Shown piece after piece: positions 7,539 to 14,564 of a DNA stretch of 14,564 nucleotides. Position 1 is the first letter of the stretch, and each line of letters begins with the position of its first letter. The notes below the pieces were generated by a model. That model did not search any database. It was not told where the DNA came from and was given only the letters and a program-made list of their open reading frames with translations. Source of the DNA: Bremia lactucae (Eukaryota; Oomycota; Peronosporomycetes; Peronosporales; Peronosporaceae); assembly GCF_004359215.1 (NCBI RefSeq), contig NC_090625.1:1376179-1390742 (forward strand), written 5' to 3'. A program made the translations under genes and the position numbers.

Positions 7539-8310
7539 CCCCGCTTTCGCTGCCTTCCACACCCCAGACACTGCCTTCGTTACCATGGACGCCTCTACAC
7601 CAAGTCGGATCAACAAATTCGACGGCGCCAACTTTCACACGTGAAAGTTCAAGATGCAGATGGTGCTAGAGGAGAGGGACTTGTGGGAAGTGGCAAGTGG
7701 GGAGCTCAAGCTGGAGCACTGCACGAATGCGTTGGGTCAGGCGACCTTCAAGAGGAAGTCTCGTAAGGCGCTGGCGATAATCTGTCTCGCGATGGAAGAC
7801 TCGCAGCTGCCGCTTGTCCGATCGTCAAGTGGTGCGCATGATGCCTGGTCAAGACTGGAAGGACACTTCGAGAAGAGGATCCTCGCAAACAAGCTCTTTC
7901 TCCGTCGACGTTTTTCACAACAATGATGAAAGAAGGTGATGATGTCCTAAAACACATCAATAAGCTCAAGACGCTAGCGGAGCAGCTCGACACTGCGGAT
8001 GCCCGGTCAGCATGGACGACTTGGTTACTACGCTTCTTGCGAGTCTCAGTAACTCGTTGCAGTGTCTTATTGCTGCGTTGAAATCGCGTGTGGATATGTG
8101 ACTTGGGAGCGTATCCGCACGCAATTTCAACGCAGTAAGAAAGAACAGGGCGGCGACGGAGCTGTGTCTGGTCAAGCGTTTACGATGAAGGAAGCTAAGC
8201 GCAAAGAACGGCCGGTGAAGAAGACTGGTGTGTGCCATAATTGCGATAAACAAGGACACTGGTTCGTGGTTGCCCATCAAAGTCCGAATGACGCTGATCG
8301 ATATCGGTTG
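7528..8310 (+). pseudogene. gag: Copia copy D Gag, family 2 (broken)
   Basis: Starts MSPSPAFAAFHTPDTAF and is colinear with copy B Gag. A TGA at codon 39 (7642-7644) replaces the Trp codon TGG seen in copy B. The frame then stays open to a one-base deletion near 7913 (RRRF, then FTTMM in copy B). A second one-base deletion lies near 8097 (copy B: ATGTTGACT, here ATGTGACT). The last part includes LTWERIRTQFQRSKKEQGGDG, then the zinc knuckle CHNCDKQGHWFVVA at 8233-8274, where the final Cys of CCHC is Ala. Copy D keeps a WEVASGE segment that copy B lost, so copy B carries its own deletion there. Confidence 0.84.
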
Positions 8311-8864
8311 CAACGTGCAAACGCCTTACAGATTGAAGATTTTGGCAACCATCTCTTCTCGATTGGTGGTAGCAGTGGGTATGCAAAGCCGAATGATGTT
8401 TGGCTGGTTGACGCGGGGGCGACGCAGCATATGACAAGTTCCAAGAAGTTCATGCGGAACTAAAGGTCTTCGCCCCCAATCGACGACGTTCATCTCCCAG
8501 ACGACGTGTTGTCGAAGCAATCGGCAGCGGAGACATCGTCATGTCAATGAAGACTTCGCAAGGGGTTAAGAAGGGTGTGCTTACGAAAGTTTCGCACATT
8601 CCAAAGTTATCGCGAAATTTGTTTTCCGTCGGTCGTTTTACCACGGACGTTGGGCCTGTTGTGTCCGACAAGGAAGGGTGCTGTGCAGAGACAAAATGCG
8701 TCAAGTTGAAGATCGGTGCACGCGAAGTAAAGGACTTTTCAGGCTGCACATGACCGTAGTTTTCAAGAGAAGGCAAATGTGGTCAAGCGTTTGGCTCACA
8801 ATGAAGATATCATCTCGTACTTGTGGCACCTTAGCCTAGGACATTTTCGTCATGACGGTCTTGG
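8311..8864 (+). pseudogene. Copia copy D protease and pre-integrase start (broken, truncated)
   Basis: The protease active-site region reads VWLVDAGATQHMTSSKK (about 8398-8448), a plausible D-(S/A)-GA motif, followed by a stop at 8461. In another frame comes SMKTSQGVKKGVLTKV, PKLSRNLFSVGRF and KLKIGAREVK (8541-8753), colinear with copy B at 3018-3240. It then shifts again into LWHLSLGHFRHDGLG (about 8820-8864), the start of the GAG pre-integrase domain. Homology with copy B ends abruptly at CTTGG, where LTR F appears to begin (TGTCTG). Everything downstream (integrase, RT, RNase H) is missing. Confidence 0.82.
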
Positions 8865-9146
8865 TGTCTGAAGTTTAGGGAGCATCTCGAGCAGCAACGT
8901 TACCGGTAAGTACCAGGTTAGTAACAGTATGCTAATCCTACGGAGGTTATGAAGGTGGTTTTCCAACGGCGGTTTTCCAGCGGCGGGAATGACGTCATTG
9001 GGATGACGTCATTCGAAGCTTCGAGAAGGTTCTAGAAGCTTCCAAATAAATGATTGGATTAGAAGTAGTTTATAGAGATTCCGAACTAAGGACCATAATC
9101 TATTTACTTTGCATTTGCATCCTCCGTCAAAAGTGCCTTTTCTTCA
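8865..9146 (+). repeat. LTR F with CRE and heat-shock modules (282 bases, start approximate)
   Basis: Ends ...TTTTCTTCA before a primer-binding site. The likely start is TGTCTG, where copy D homology stops. In order it holds an ACCGGTAAGTACC segment (about 8902), two 14-base repeats GGTTTTCCA(A/G)CGGC (8957-8984), two perfect TGACGTCA palindromes (8990-8997, 9004-9011), the heat-shock array, an AATGATTGG box, and GAACTAAGGACC followed by TATTTACTTT. The upstream modules match LTR A in order; the downstream core is closer to LTR B. It is followed only by the primer-binding site and then by an inverted pol fragment, so it is not a normal 5' LTR. Confidence 0.72.
9015..9042. promoter_or_regulatory. 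Six-unit heat-shock-element array in LTR F
   Basis: GAA and TTC triplets alternate with two-base gaps at 9015, 9020, 9025, 9030, 9035 and 9040: a perfect contiguous array. It begins three bases after the second TGACGTCA. LTR A has the same pairing of modules. Confidence 0.72.
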
Positions 9147-9161
9147 GGTTATGAGCCCAAG
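9147..9161 (+). promoter_or_regulatory. Primer-binding site after LTR F
   Basis: GGTTATGAGCCCAAG, identical to the copy A and B boxes. The homology to gag ends right after it; the next bases belong to an inverted copia pol. Confidence 0.7.
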
Positions 9162-9760
9162 CTCGTTCAACTGGGCCTTCTTCAATCTTTTCTCGCACAA
9201 AGTGGTAACGAGTGTCGATATGTTTTGTGCGCTTGCGAAACTCCAAATTCATGGCCAATGCGATCGAGCCTTGAGTGTCCTCGAATATCTTGACTGATTC
9301 ATCCATAGTCATCACACTAAATTTACAGAGAAACTTTGAGCTAAACTGCTTTTTGCGTGACCTCTGATAGCGCCATGTATTCAGCTTCCGTTGAAGAGAG
9401 CGCTACAGTCCTTTGCTTCTTCTTCGCCAACTGATGCATCGGCTATTCATCATATAGGCATAGTCACTTGTGCTTCTGCGAGACTCAATGTCTCCAGCCC
9501 AGTCTGCATCGAAACAATCAAGTAAACTTGTTGAACCGCTTTGCGAAGACTGAAGTCCGTGAGTTGGCGTCGCATTGAGGTAACGCAGTACACGCTTAAG
9601 GGCTTGCCAATGTGTTGGACATGGTTTCAGCGGCAAACTGGCTTAAAACTCCCACAGCACCATCAAGGTCCAGAAGCGTTGCAAACATCAAGTACATAAT
9701 GCCACCAACACAACTTCGGTACGGCACATGTTCATCGTATCTTCATGCTTGCAACCACCC
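9162..9760 (-). pseudogene. Copia copy G RNase H and end of RT (broken)
   Basis: Minus-strand order from high to low coordinates: VPYRSCVGGIMYLMFAT (about 9690-9740), [20 protein letters not shown] (about 9560-9610), DADWAGDIESRRSTSDYAYMM (about 9450-9515), CISWR, VALSSTEAEYMALSEVTQKAV then TAG (9343-9341), a frame change, and DESVKIFEDTQGSIALAMN (about 9240-9305) with RTKHIDTRYHFVREK. It is the same subfamily as copy E and shares the Trp-to-stop change and the following frameshift. It still carries the 26 bases after DADW that copy E lost. It ends near REKIEEGPVE, before the normal Pol C-terminus, at the junction with the primer-binding site of LTR F. Confidence 0.83.
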
Positions 9761-10642
9761 TCTCACATGTTCTTCGTCAACTTAAGTCCTGAATCTTGAG
9801 GCGTCTTCACAGACTGCTATCTTGCATGCCGAACTTGTTCAACACTGACTTAAGAAACTTGGTCTGCCGAATAGTGACTTGACCGGATACTCGATCTTGT
9901 CCAATTTCAATGCCAAAAAATCCCATAAGTTTACCAAGATCAGTCATCTCAAATCGATTGCTCAGTGCACGCTCCGTTGATATTAAAAGCGAGTCTTCAC
10001 TGCTTGCGATGATGAGATCGTTTACGTAAAGCACGACAATAATCATGCCACCGTTTTCGCGCTTGGTGTAGACGCAGTGATCGGACTCACACTGTTCAAA
10101 TTCATCTTGATCATGAATTCGTCGGTGGTGTGATTCCACATGCGTGGCGACTGCTTGAGACCATAAAACGACCGCTTGAGCTTGCACACAAGGTCCGGGT
10201 TGTCCACGCTGACAAATCCTTCGGGTTACTGCATGTATATTTCTTCATCCGGAATCCCGTTTAGAAATGCAGTCTTCGCGTCTATTTAGTGCAGCATCGA
10301 ATCGTACTTGGCAGCCATACTCAGCACAATACGAATCGAAGTTAACTTCGCCACTGGCGCAAACGTCTCCTCGTAGTCGACTCCATACTTTTGCGAAAAT
10401 CCTTTGGCTACGAGCCGCGCCTTGTAACGCTCGATAAGTTCATCTTGATTTTCTTTCACTCGAAACACTCATCTGCATCCAATTGCTTTGCGTCCCTTAG
10501 GCAGAGACACAATTCCCATGTCTTGTTGTTGTGAAGATACTCAAACTCGGAGTCGCACGCGGCTTTTCACTCTTCCGCGTCGCTGGATCCACCGCCGACT
10601 TGAACGTGTCGGGATTACTCCCACTGAATACACGACGCTAAG
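9761..10642 (-). pseudogene. Copia copy G reverse transcriptase (broken)
   Basis: RVT_2-type reverse transcriptase on the minus strand. Order: linker VVYSV (about 10625), TFKSAV, EFEYLHNNKTWEL, [51 protein letters not shown] (about 10330-10475), [23 protein letters not shown] with the first catalytic Asp (10282-10280), EGFVSVDNPDLVCKLKRSFYGLKQSPRMW, then the YVDDL-type box reading YVNDLIIAS, with Asn in place of the first Asp (codon 10022-10020). ALSNRFEMTDLGKLMGFFGIEI follows. Four stops are single transitions from the expected codon (two TGG to TGA, two CAA to TAA), plus frameshifts near 10520 and near 10120. Inactive. The upstream end abuts the gypsy LTR at 10643. Confidence 0.85.
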
Positions 10643-11173
10643 TGTAGGCGGGCACGTCGTAATGCGGTCACGCTCTACTTAAATACACACCCTAGCATAG
10701 CGAGGAAGCGGTCAAACCAGCTTCTCTTGCGTGCAGTGAGGTAGTTGTGGTGGGCGCCTTAGCGACCTCACCCAGCGCACTAAGTACTCTAGCAAAGTGT
10801 CGTCACGTGAGCGGTAATCCGGCTCCTCGTGCGCACTTACTAAGTAGAAAGTAGTTTATAGAGTGATTTATATTTAATCACATTGAATATAAATACCTGT
10901 TTTTACCAATCATAAATGTCATATCTGTAAATAACTATAATATGTATTGCGAGCGTATCTTTCTAGATACCTCGCGTAACGGATGACGCTAGCCGGCATC
11001 CTTCCTAATGTGAATGCACCAATGTGCATCACATACACAAGGGTTGGTCACAATGTGAACAACACCCAAGTGGTGGGTCTAATTACTTTATTTAAGTAAT
11101 TGTCCATCCCCCAAGTACACCAAGTGTACTAAACGAGGACTGTGTAACATTAGGGCAACTTTGGCCCGTTACA
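10643..11173 (-). repeat. Ty3/gypsy 3' LTR (531 bases)
   Basis: Minus-strand TGTAACGGGCC...CCCGCCTACA, with a purine run just upstream of its start, which makes this the 3' LTR of the minus-strand gypsy element. Its outer end lies within copy G between the linker and RT, so the element inserted into (or truncated) that copia copy. The second LTR is outside the window, so a target-site duplication cannot be tested; the flank is CTTAG on the minus strand. A TATTTAAG box is at 10685-10678. The first 225 bases are unusually rich in inverted repeats. The 300 bases next to copy G hold no reading frame of note. Confidence 0.8.
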
Positions 11174-11215
11174 CCATCCCCTCCTTTAAGAACGAATTTA
11201 CATTTTAAAATTCGT
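10949..11215. repeat. Run of consecutive hairpins in and next to the gypsy LTR
   Basis: Inverted repeats follow one another: 10949-10975 (11-base stem, one bulge), 10981-11001 (short), 11008-11034 (11 pairs, one gap), 11041-11067 (imperfect), 11064-11078 (5), 11081-11101 (8, perfect), 11114-11130 (7, perfect), 11142-11174 (7 plus inner 4), and 11192-11215 (8, perfect) beyond the LTR. Stem matches were read by eye; no folding energy was computed. Confidence 0.75.
11174..11187 (-). promoter_or_regulatory. Gypsy polypurine tract
   Basis: Minus-strand AAAGGAGGGGATGG directly upstream of TGTAAC. This purine-only run (except one T) is the expected plus-strand primer and gives the element its minus orientation. 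Confidence 0.7.
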
Positions 11216-11305
11216 CAAAGAGGAAGGAGTAACTGCGAGCTGCTTAACACGCCGTCAGTTCTCTCATTCACCCTAGCGACCTGTGTTTTATACACGGCGC
11301 CAAAG
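11188..11305 (+). promoter_or_regulatory. Spacer with possible start site for the antisense gene
   Basis: A short interval between polypurine tract and the plus-strand ATG at 11306. CTCTCATTCACC at about 11261-11272, some 35 bases before the ATG, resembles the TCAT(T)YY core of oomycete initiator elements. The match is short and could be chance. The base at -3 of the ATG is A. Confidence 0.3.
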
Positions 11306-12729
11306 ATGCCACCTAAAAGGGGCCACGTTTGTGGGTCGTTGCGAAGACGCCCACTCAACCTCGCATTAAGCGCACGCGTCGCCTTAACACGCCAGCAGCG
11401 TCCAATGCCTTAGTCGAAATGCTGACAGCTACTGCTGCTGTCGCGTTAACGGGGCTTAAGGATTCATCCCACTTTAATAGTGAGGATGTTGATCCGTTGC
11501 CGATTGTTGACTACAATGAGTCGATACCGTTGCCGTCACTTCATAGTAGTGATGCGGACAACGAGCTTATGAGGAAGAATGATGGCACATTATTGCCCAT
11601 TCAAACTTCTCTCTTGGCTCACAACATGGAGACAGCAACATTTACGAATGCTGTCTCGTCGTCTGCGCTGGATAGCGCAGCGACAGGTAATGAGAGCGCT
11701 GCCCATAAAGGCGCAGCCGCTTTTTCGTTGGGTAAAACCACAACGCCTTATGCTCATACCATTATTCATAATGTTCTTACATAGAAGATTCTAAGCCTAA
11801 AGCTCTGCCGACGACACGTGAACGTGGTCAGTCGGTGTCACAAGCCAGTGATTTTGAACGTGGCTATATGACGGGTGGCATATCACTGATGCCCCTCCAT
11901 CTAAATGGACTCGTTAGAACTGGCCAAGAGCGTCGCTCCTAGAGTGCGCTCTTCTAGACGCTCATAAATATTATGGCGTCTTAATCATGGAAGGCTCAGG
12001 GAAAATACCTTGGGCGTATTTTTTCGATCCCGTCGTGTTGCGTTCAAATGCAACGCCCGACTAATACGCGGTGGAATTCACGCGCCGCATTCCTCCGCAT
12101 TCCGATGCGAGTGAAACAGCGGTCGCAACGAATTAATTTCGCCCGCTTGCGTGTGAAAGAAATTATGGGTGGCACTGTACCCCCTGTTTCTTTTCAAAAC
12201 GCTGCTTCTGCTAGTGCATTTGAGACTAGCGAAGAGCCTCAGCTGGTGCTTCTTTTCATAGGCCGGGCACATCAATACGTAGGGTATCGATAGGTTCCCC
12301 AGAGTCGAAACTCTTCGGGAAACCTTTCCATTGGACGAGGATCTGATACCTTTGCCTCACGGAGTGGTGGGCAAGCAACCTTCCAATAAGAAAGTGTAGA
12401 TTCCCACCCGCATCTATCAGTGCAAGCGGCGCCCAAAAGGAGTGGTGATCTCGCCCACCTACTCGCGGCTGCTTTACCTTCGTCAATTCAGTCACAGGCG
12501 TTAAGCGCTGCTGAACGACGCATTGCGGATCTCGAGGGTCAAGTCTCGCGACTGACCTCGGATCTTTTTGATGTCCGAGCGAAGGTTCGTCAGTTACTCG
12601 CGTGATGTCCCTCGCTCTCCAAGTCCTATTCGTGGAGGGAAGAGTCGATCAGCTGATAATTTTTCGCCTTCTCCGTCTCCCTCACCCGAACGACGCTCGA
12701 CACATAGTCATCGTCACCATCGGTCTCCT
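11306..12729 (+). pseudogene. Antisense gene-like frame between gypsy pol and 3' LTR, unknown function (broken)
   Basis: I do not recognise this protein. It lies on the strand opposite to gypsy pol and overlaps its chromodomain end. It starts MPPKRG at 11306, shifts frame within ten codons, then stays open for 151 codons (11329-11784): basic start (RIKRTRR), a long Ala/Ser/Thr-rich stretch, DPLPIVDYNESIPLPSLHSS. It continues in other frames as KALPTTRERGQSVSQASDFE, KYYGVLIMEGSGKIPWAYFF (about 11965-12030), PPVSFQNAASASAF, then a likely coiled coil (ALSAAERRIADLEGQVSRL, about 12500-12570) and, after one shift at about 12602, an Arg/Ser/Pro/His tail (SPSPIRGGKSRS, SPSPSPSPERRS) ending in a stop at 12727-12729. 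The intact form would be roughly 470 residues. About four to six frameshifts and three stops break it. No CCHC knuckle was seen, so it is probably not a Gag. Confidence 0.55.
12256..12495 (-). pseudogene. Gypsy integrase chromodomain
   Basis: Minus-strand frame with a chromodomain at about 12262-12400: HFLIGRLLAHHSVRQRYQIL, then VQWKGFPKSFDSGEP and a DVPGL end. The VxWKG core is clear. The Trp of the usual WEP is Gly (SGEP), a one-base change. Chromodomains at the integrase C-terminus define chromoviruses and steer integration to particular chromatin. The frame ends at TGA just after DVPGL, while the next frame continues AYEKKHQLRLFAS, so a one-base deletion has cut the end. It is separated from the integrase GPF module by damaged linker (about 12500-12780). 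Confidence 0.75.
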
Positions 12730-12779
12730 TAAACGGATGGGGGTATGTGATCTCATTTGGGTCTAATACCGTTGCAGAC

Positions 12780-14079
12780 GACCCACGTAAAATACGGAGT
12801 GCGTCTTAATATACGGTGGAAGGGTGAGCCTATAGTCAAGGTCTCCAATGTCTTCTACCACCGTAAATGGCCCAAGAAATGCTTCAACAACTTCGTGGTA
12901 CCTCCAGATAGTACATAATTGCGTTTTTAGGTAGAGTAGTAGTACTTATTAGTACTTTTTGACGCAATTTAAAGCGTTCATTATTTTTGCGACCATTTCG
13001 ATCCGCATATTCACTTTGCTTGTCCTGTGCGCTTGCCATTGCGTCACGGACTTTTCGTGTGATGGCTAATCGCTCATTCACAAAGCGTTGAGTCTCGCTT
13101 ACGCTTTTAGCATCAAACTCGCCTATGATACTGCCGAGAGGGCGGTCATAAGGCGTAGTTTTGTTGAGCACTGCCAAACTGGAAAGGTCACTAGGGCAAT
13201 TTTCTGTTCGTGAAGTGATAGATGATCCCTTGCGGGTCATCGTCATATTGACGAAACTGTGTCCCTCTTTTGCACCGAGCTTAGTGAGGGGGCCCACCAA
13301 GACTCGGGCTGCGCACAAACGAGTCTGGCGTCCGAGGATGGCGCAGTCCCTTAATATAAAACAGCGAACTCCACAAAGGGCAATTGCTTGCTCCACTCTT
13401 TTGGAGTTGCTATAGTGCGTAAGACATCCGCCACGACCCGATTGGCAAGTTCTCTTTGGCCATCAGTCTACTGATGGTCTGTGGTCGACCTGTGGAGCTT
13501 GCTTCCTAGCAGCTCGAGCACATGTCGCCAAACGCCAGACGTAAATCGTGGATCCCAGTCCGATACTATGGACTCGGGCATCCCGTGTAGTCGGTAAACA
13601 TGATCCAGGAGCAAGAGAGCTGCCTCCTTGCCTGTGATCGATGTTTAACATGGTACTAAATGCACCATTTTGCTCGGTCTGTTTACTAAGACGACTAGCC
13701 CTGTCCGACCCTTATGATCGAGCGGCATGTCAAACATGAAGTCCAGACTCACTGACTTCCAACAGTTGTTTGCCATCGGTAGCGACTTTAGTGGCGCACT
13801 GCTGGACGGTGGAGGCTTAATGCGCTGACACTGTTCGCAAGAGCGAATATAGATGGCCACCCATCCATATAGGCGTGGCTACCAAAATTCCTCTGACACT
13901 CGTAAGAATGTCTTTTCACAGCCCAGATGCCCACTAGATGGCGCATCATGAAGCTCGTGAAGGATCATCAGCTTGAGATCTGTGTCACGAGGCACATAGA
14001 TTTTCAAGGGATCACAAGGTGACAGCTGATGCCATGACATGCCATCGCTGTAGCTAAAGCGATTTAGCTTAGCTTTCAC
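12780..14079 (-). pseudogene. Gypsy integrase: zinc domain, catalytic core and GPF module (broken)
   Basis: Minus strand, high to low coordinates. HHCC zinc domain: HELHDAPSSGHLGCEKTFLR (about 13920-13980), TAG in place of a Trp codon near 13881-13883, then IRSCEQCQRIKPP (about 13810-13850). Catalytic core: Asp in SLDFMFDMP (13743-13741), Asp in SDWDPRFTSG (13560-13558), Glu in TDGQRELANR (13452-13450); all three share one frame with D,60,D,35,E spacing, although a TAA follows HLVPC and a TAG precedes TDGQ. After further shifts the C-terminal helix VSETQRFVNERLAITRKVRDAM (about 13035-13100) and the GPF module FLGPFTVVEDIGDLDYRLTL (about 12815-12882) with HSVFYVGRL are present. It is structurally complete but non-coding. 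Confidence 0.85.
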
Positions 14080-14564
14080 GTGCGACGGAAGGAAACCTTT
14101 CGTCGACCAAAGTGATCCAACAGCAGGCGAAAATGGTTGTCCTGACTGTAGCTCTCTTTTATCTCAGAGGCCAATGAGCTCGTCACGTGGTATGCCTTCA
14201 TGGCTGCCAATGTTGACGGCTGAAATTGTGCTTTAGCACTAGACACACTTTCCTGGTGTATCACCTCGAAGTCTGGTCTGCGCGATAAAGCGTCAGCCAA
14301 GACATTCGACTTACCCGGCTTATATTCAACTTTGAAATTAAATTCAGAGAAGAATGTGAGCCATCTTGCCATTCTAGGCGAGAGGTGCGGTGAGTTTATT
14401 GCGGTCCGCAGTGATGCGTGATCCGTATAAACCACAAATGGTTCGGTGCCCAATAGGTGCACACGAAACTTGACAAGAGCATACTTTATTGAAAGTAGCT
14501 CTTTGTCATGCACAGGGTAATTCAGTTCCGCGGCTTTTAATAGCCGGGACTGATAAGAGATGAC
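14076..14564 (-). pseudogene. Gypsy RNase H (partial, runs off the window)
   Basis: Open on the minus strand from the window edge to a stop at 14076. YPVHDKELLSIKYALVKFRV contains the catalytic Glu, VVYTDHASL the Asp, and YKPGKSNVLADALSRRP the final Asp of Ty3/gypsy RNase H. This domain removes RNA from the RNA/DNA hybrid during reverse transcription. The first Asp and the RT lie beyond 14564. The tether toward integrase begins here (DNHFRLLLDHFG), but a one-base frameshift near 14090 separates the two. It is one of the better preserved parts of the element. Confidence 0.88.

Noticed and set aside
10643..11173. LTR in plus orientation
   Set aside because: TG...CA ends fit both directions, but the polypurine tract at 11174-11187 and the direction of integrase and chromodomain favour minus.
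11329..11784. Plus-strand 151-codon frame as the Gag of a plus-strand gypsy element
   Set aside because: The adjacent purine run and LTR termini fit a minus-strand element, no tRNA-3'-end-like primer site follows 11173 on the plus strand, and no CCHC knuckle was seen. It was kept as an antisense gene of unknown role, at moderate confidence.
1..14564. Host genes, envelope gene, rRNA or bacterial operons
   Set aside because: Every stretch with protein signal belongs to copia or gypsy elements or to the antisense frame; no envelope-like signal peptide with membrane anchor was seen.

Overview
The window is a nest of decayed LTR retrotransposons with no recognisable host gene. It reads as eukaryotic: Ty1/copia and Ty3/gypsy polyproteins, LTRs, primer-binding sites and polypurine tracts. 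The style of the copia Gag and the gypsy LTR ends (TGTAAC...) suggests an oomycete, probably of the Peronosporales. That assignment is inference from family resemblance, not a database match.

Positions 1-10642 hold fragments of at least seven Ty1/copia copies in both orientations. Copy A (minus, 1-1440) carries pre-integrase, protease and Gag, with LTR A from 1441. Copy B (plus) has a short LTR (1872-1999), then Gag, protease and integrase to about 4385. Copy C (minus, about 4386-6058) has integrase, protease and Gag, with LTR C from 6059. Copy E (plus, 6278-7337) is the 3' half of an element (end of RT, RNase H) with part of the RT region present three times. A single LTR (7338-7523) serves as the 3' LTR of E and the 5' LTR of copy D (plus, 7528-8864; Gag to pre-integrase). 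LTR F plus its primer-binding site (8865-9161) is fused to copy G (minus, 9162-10642; RNase H and RT). A and C share one Gag type, B and D another.

Positions 10643-14564 hold the 3' half of a Ty3/gypsy chromovirus on the minus strand: RNase H, integrase (D,60,D,35,E), a GPF module and a chromodomain, then a PPT and the 3' LTR (10643-11173), which sits inside copy G. Between the chromodomain and the LTR, on the opposite (plus) strand, is a decayed gene-like stretch of about 1.4 kb (11306-12729), with a possible coiled coil and an Arg/Ser-rich tail. It is the most unusual coding feature here.

Regulatory and structural highlights: perfect six- and seven-unit heat-shock-element arrays next to TGACGTCA boxes in LTRs A and F; a primer-binding site at all five Gag/LTR borders that matches a Met-tRNA anticodon arm and contains the gag start codon; and a run of eight to nine hairpins across the first 225 bases of the gypsy LTR. 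Almost every reading frame is broken by frameshifts or nonsense codons, so nothing here looks autonomous.
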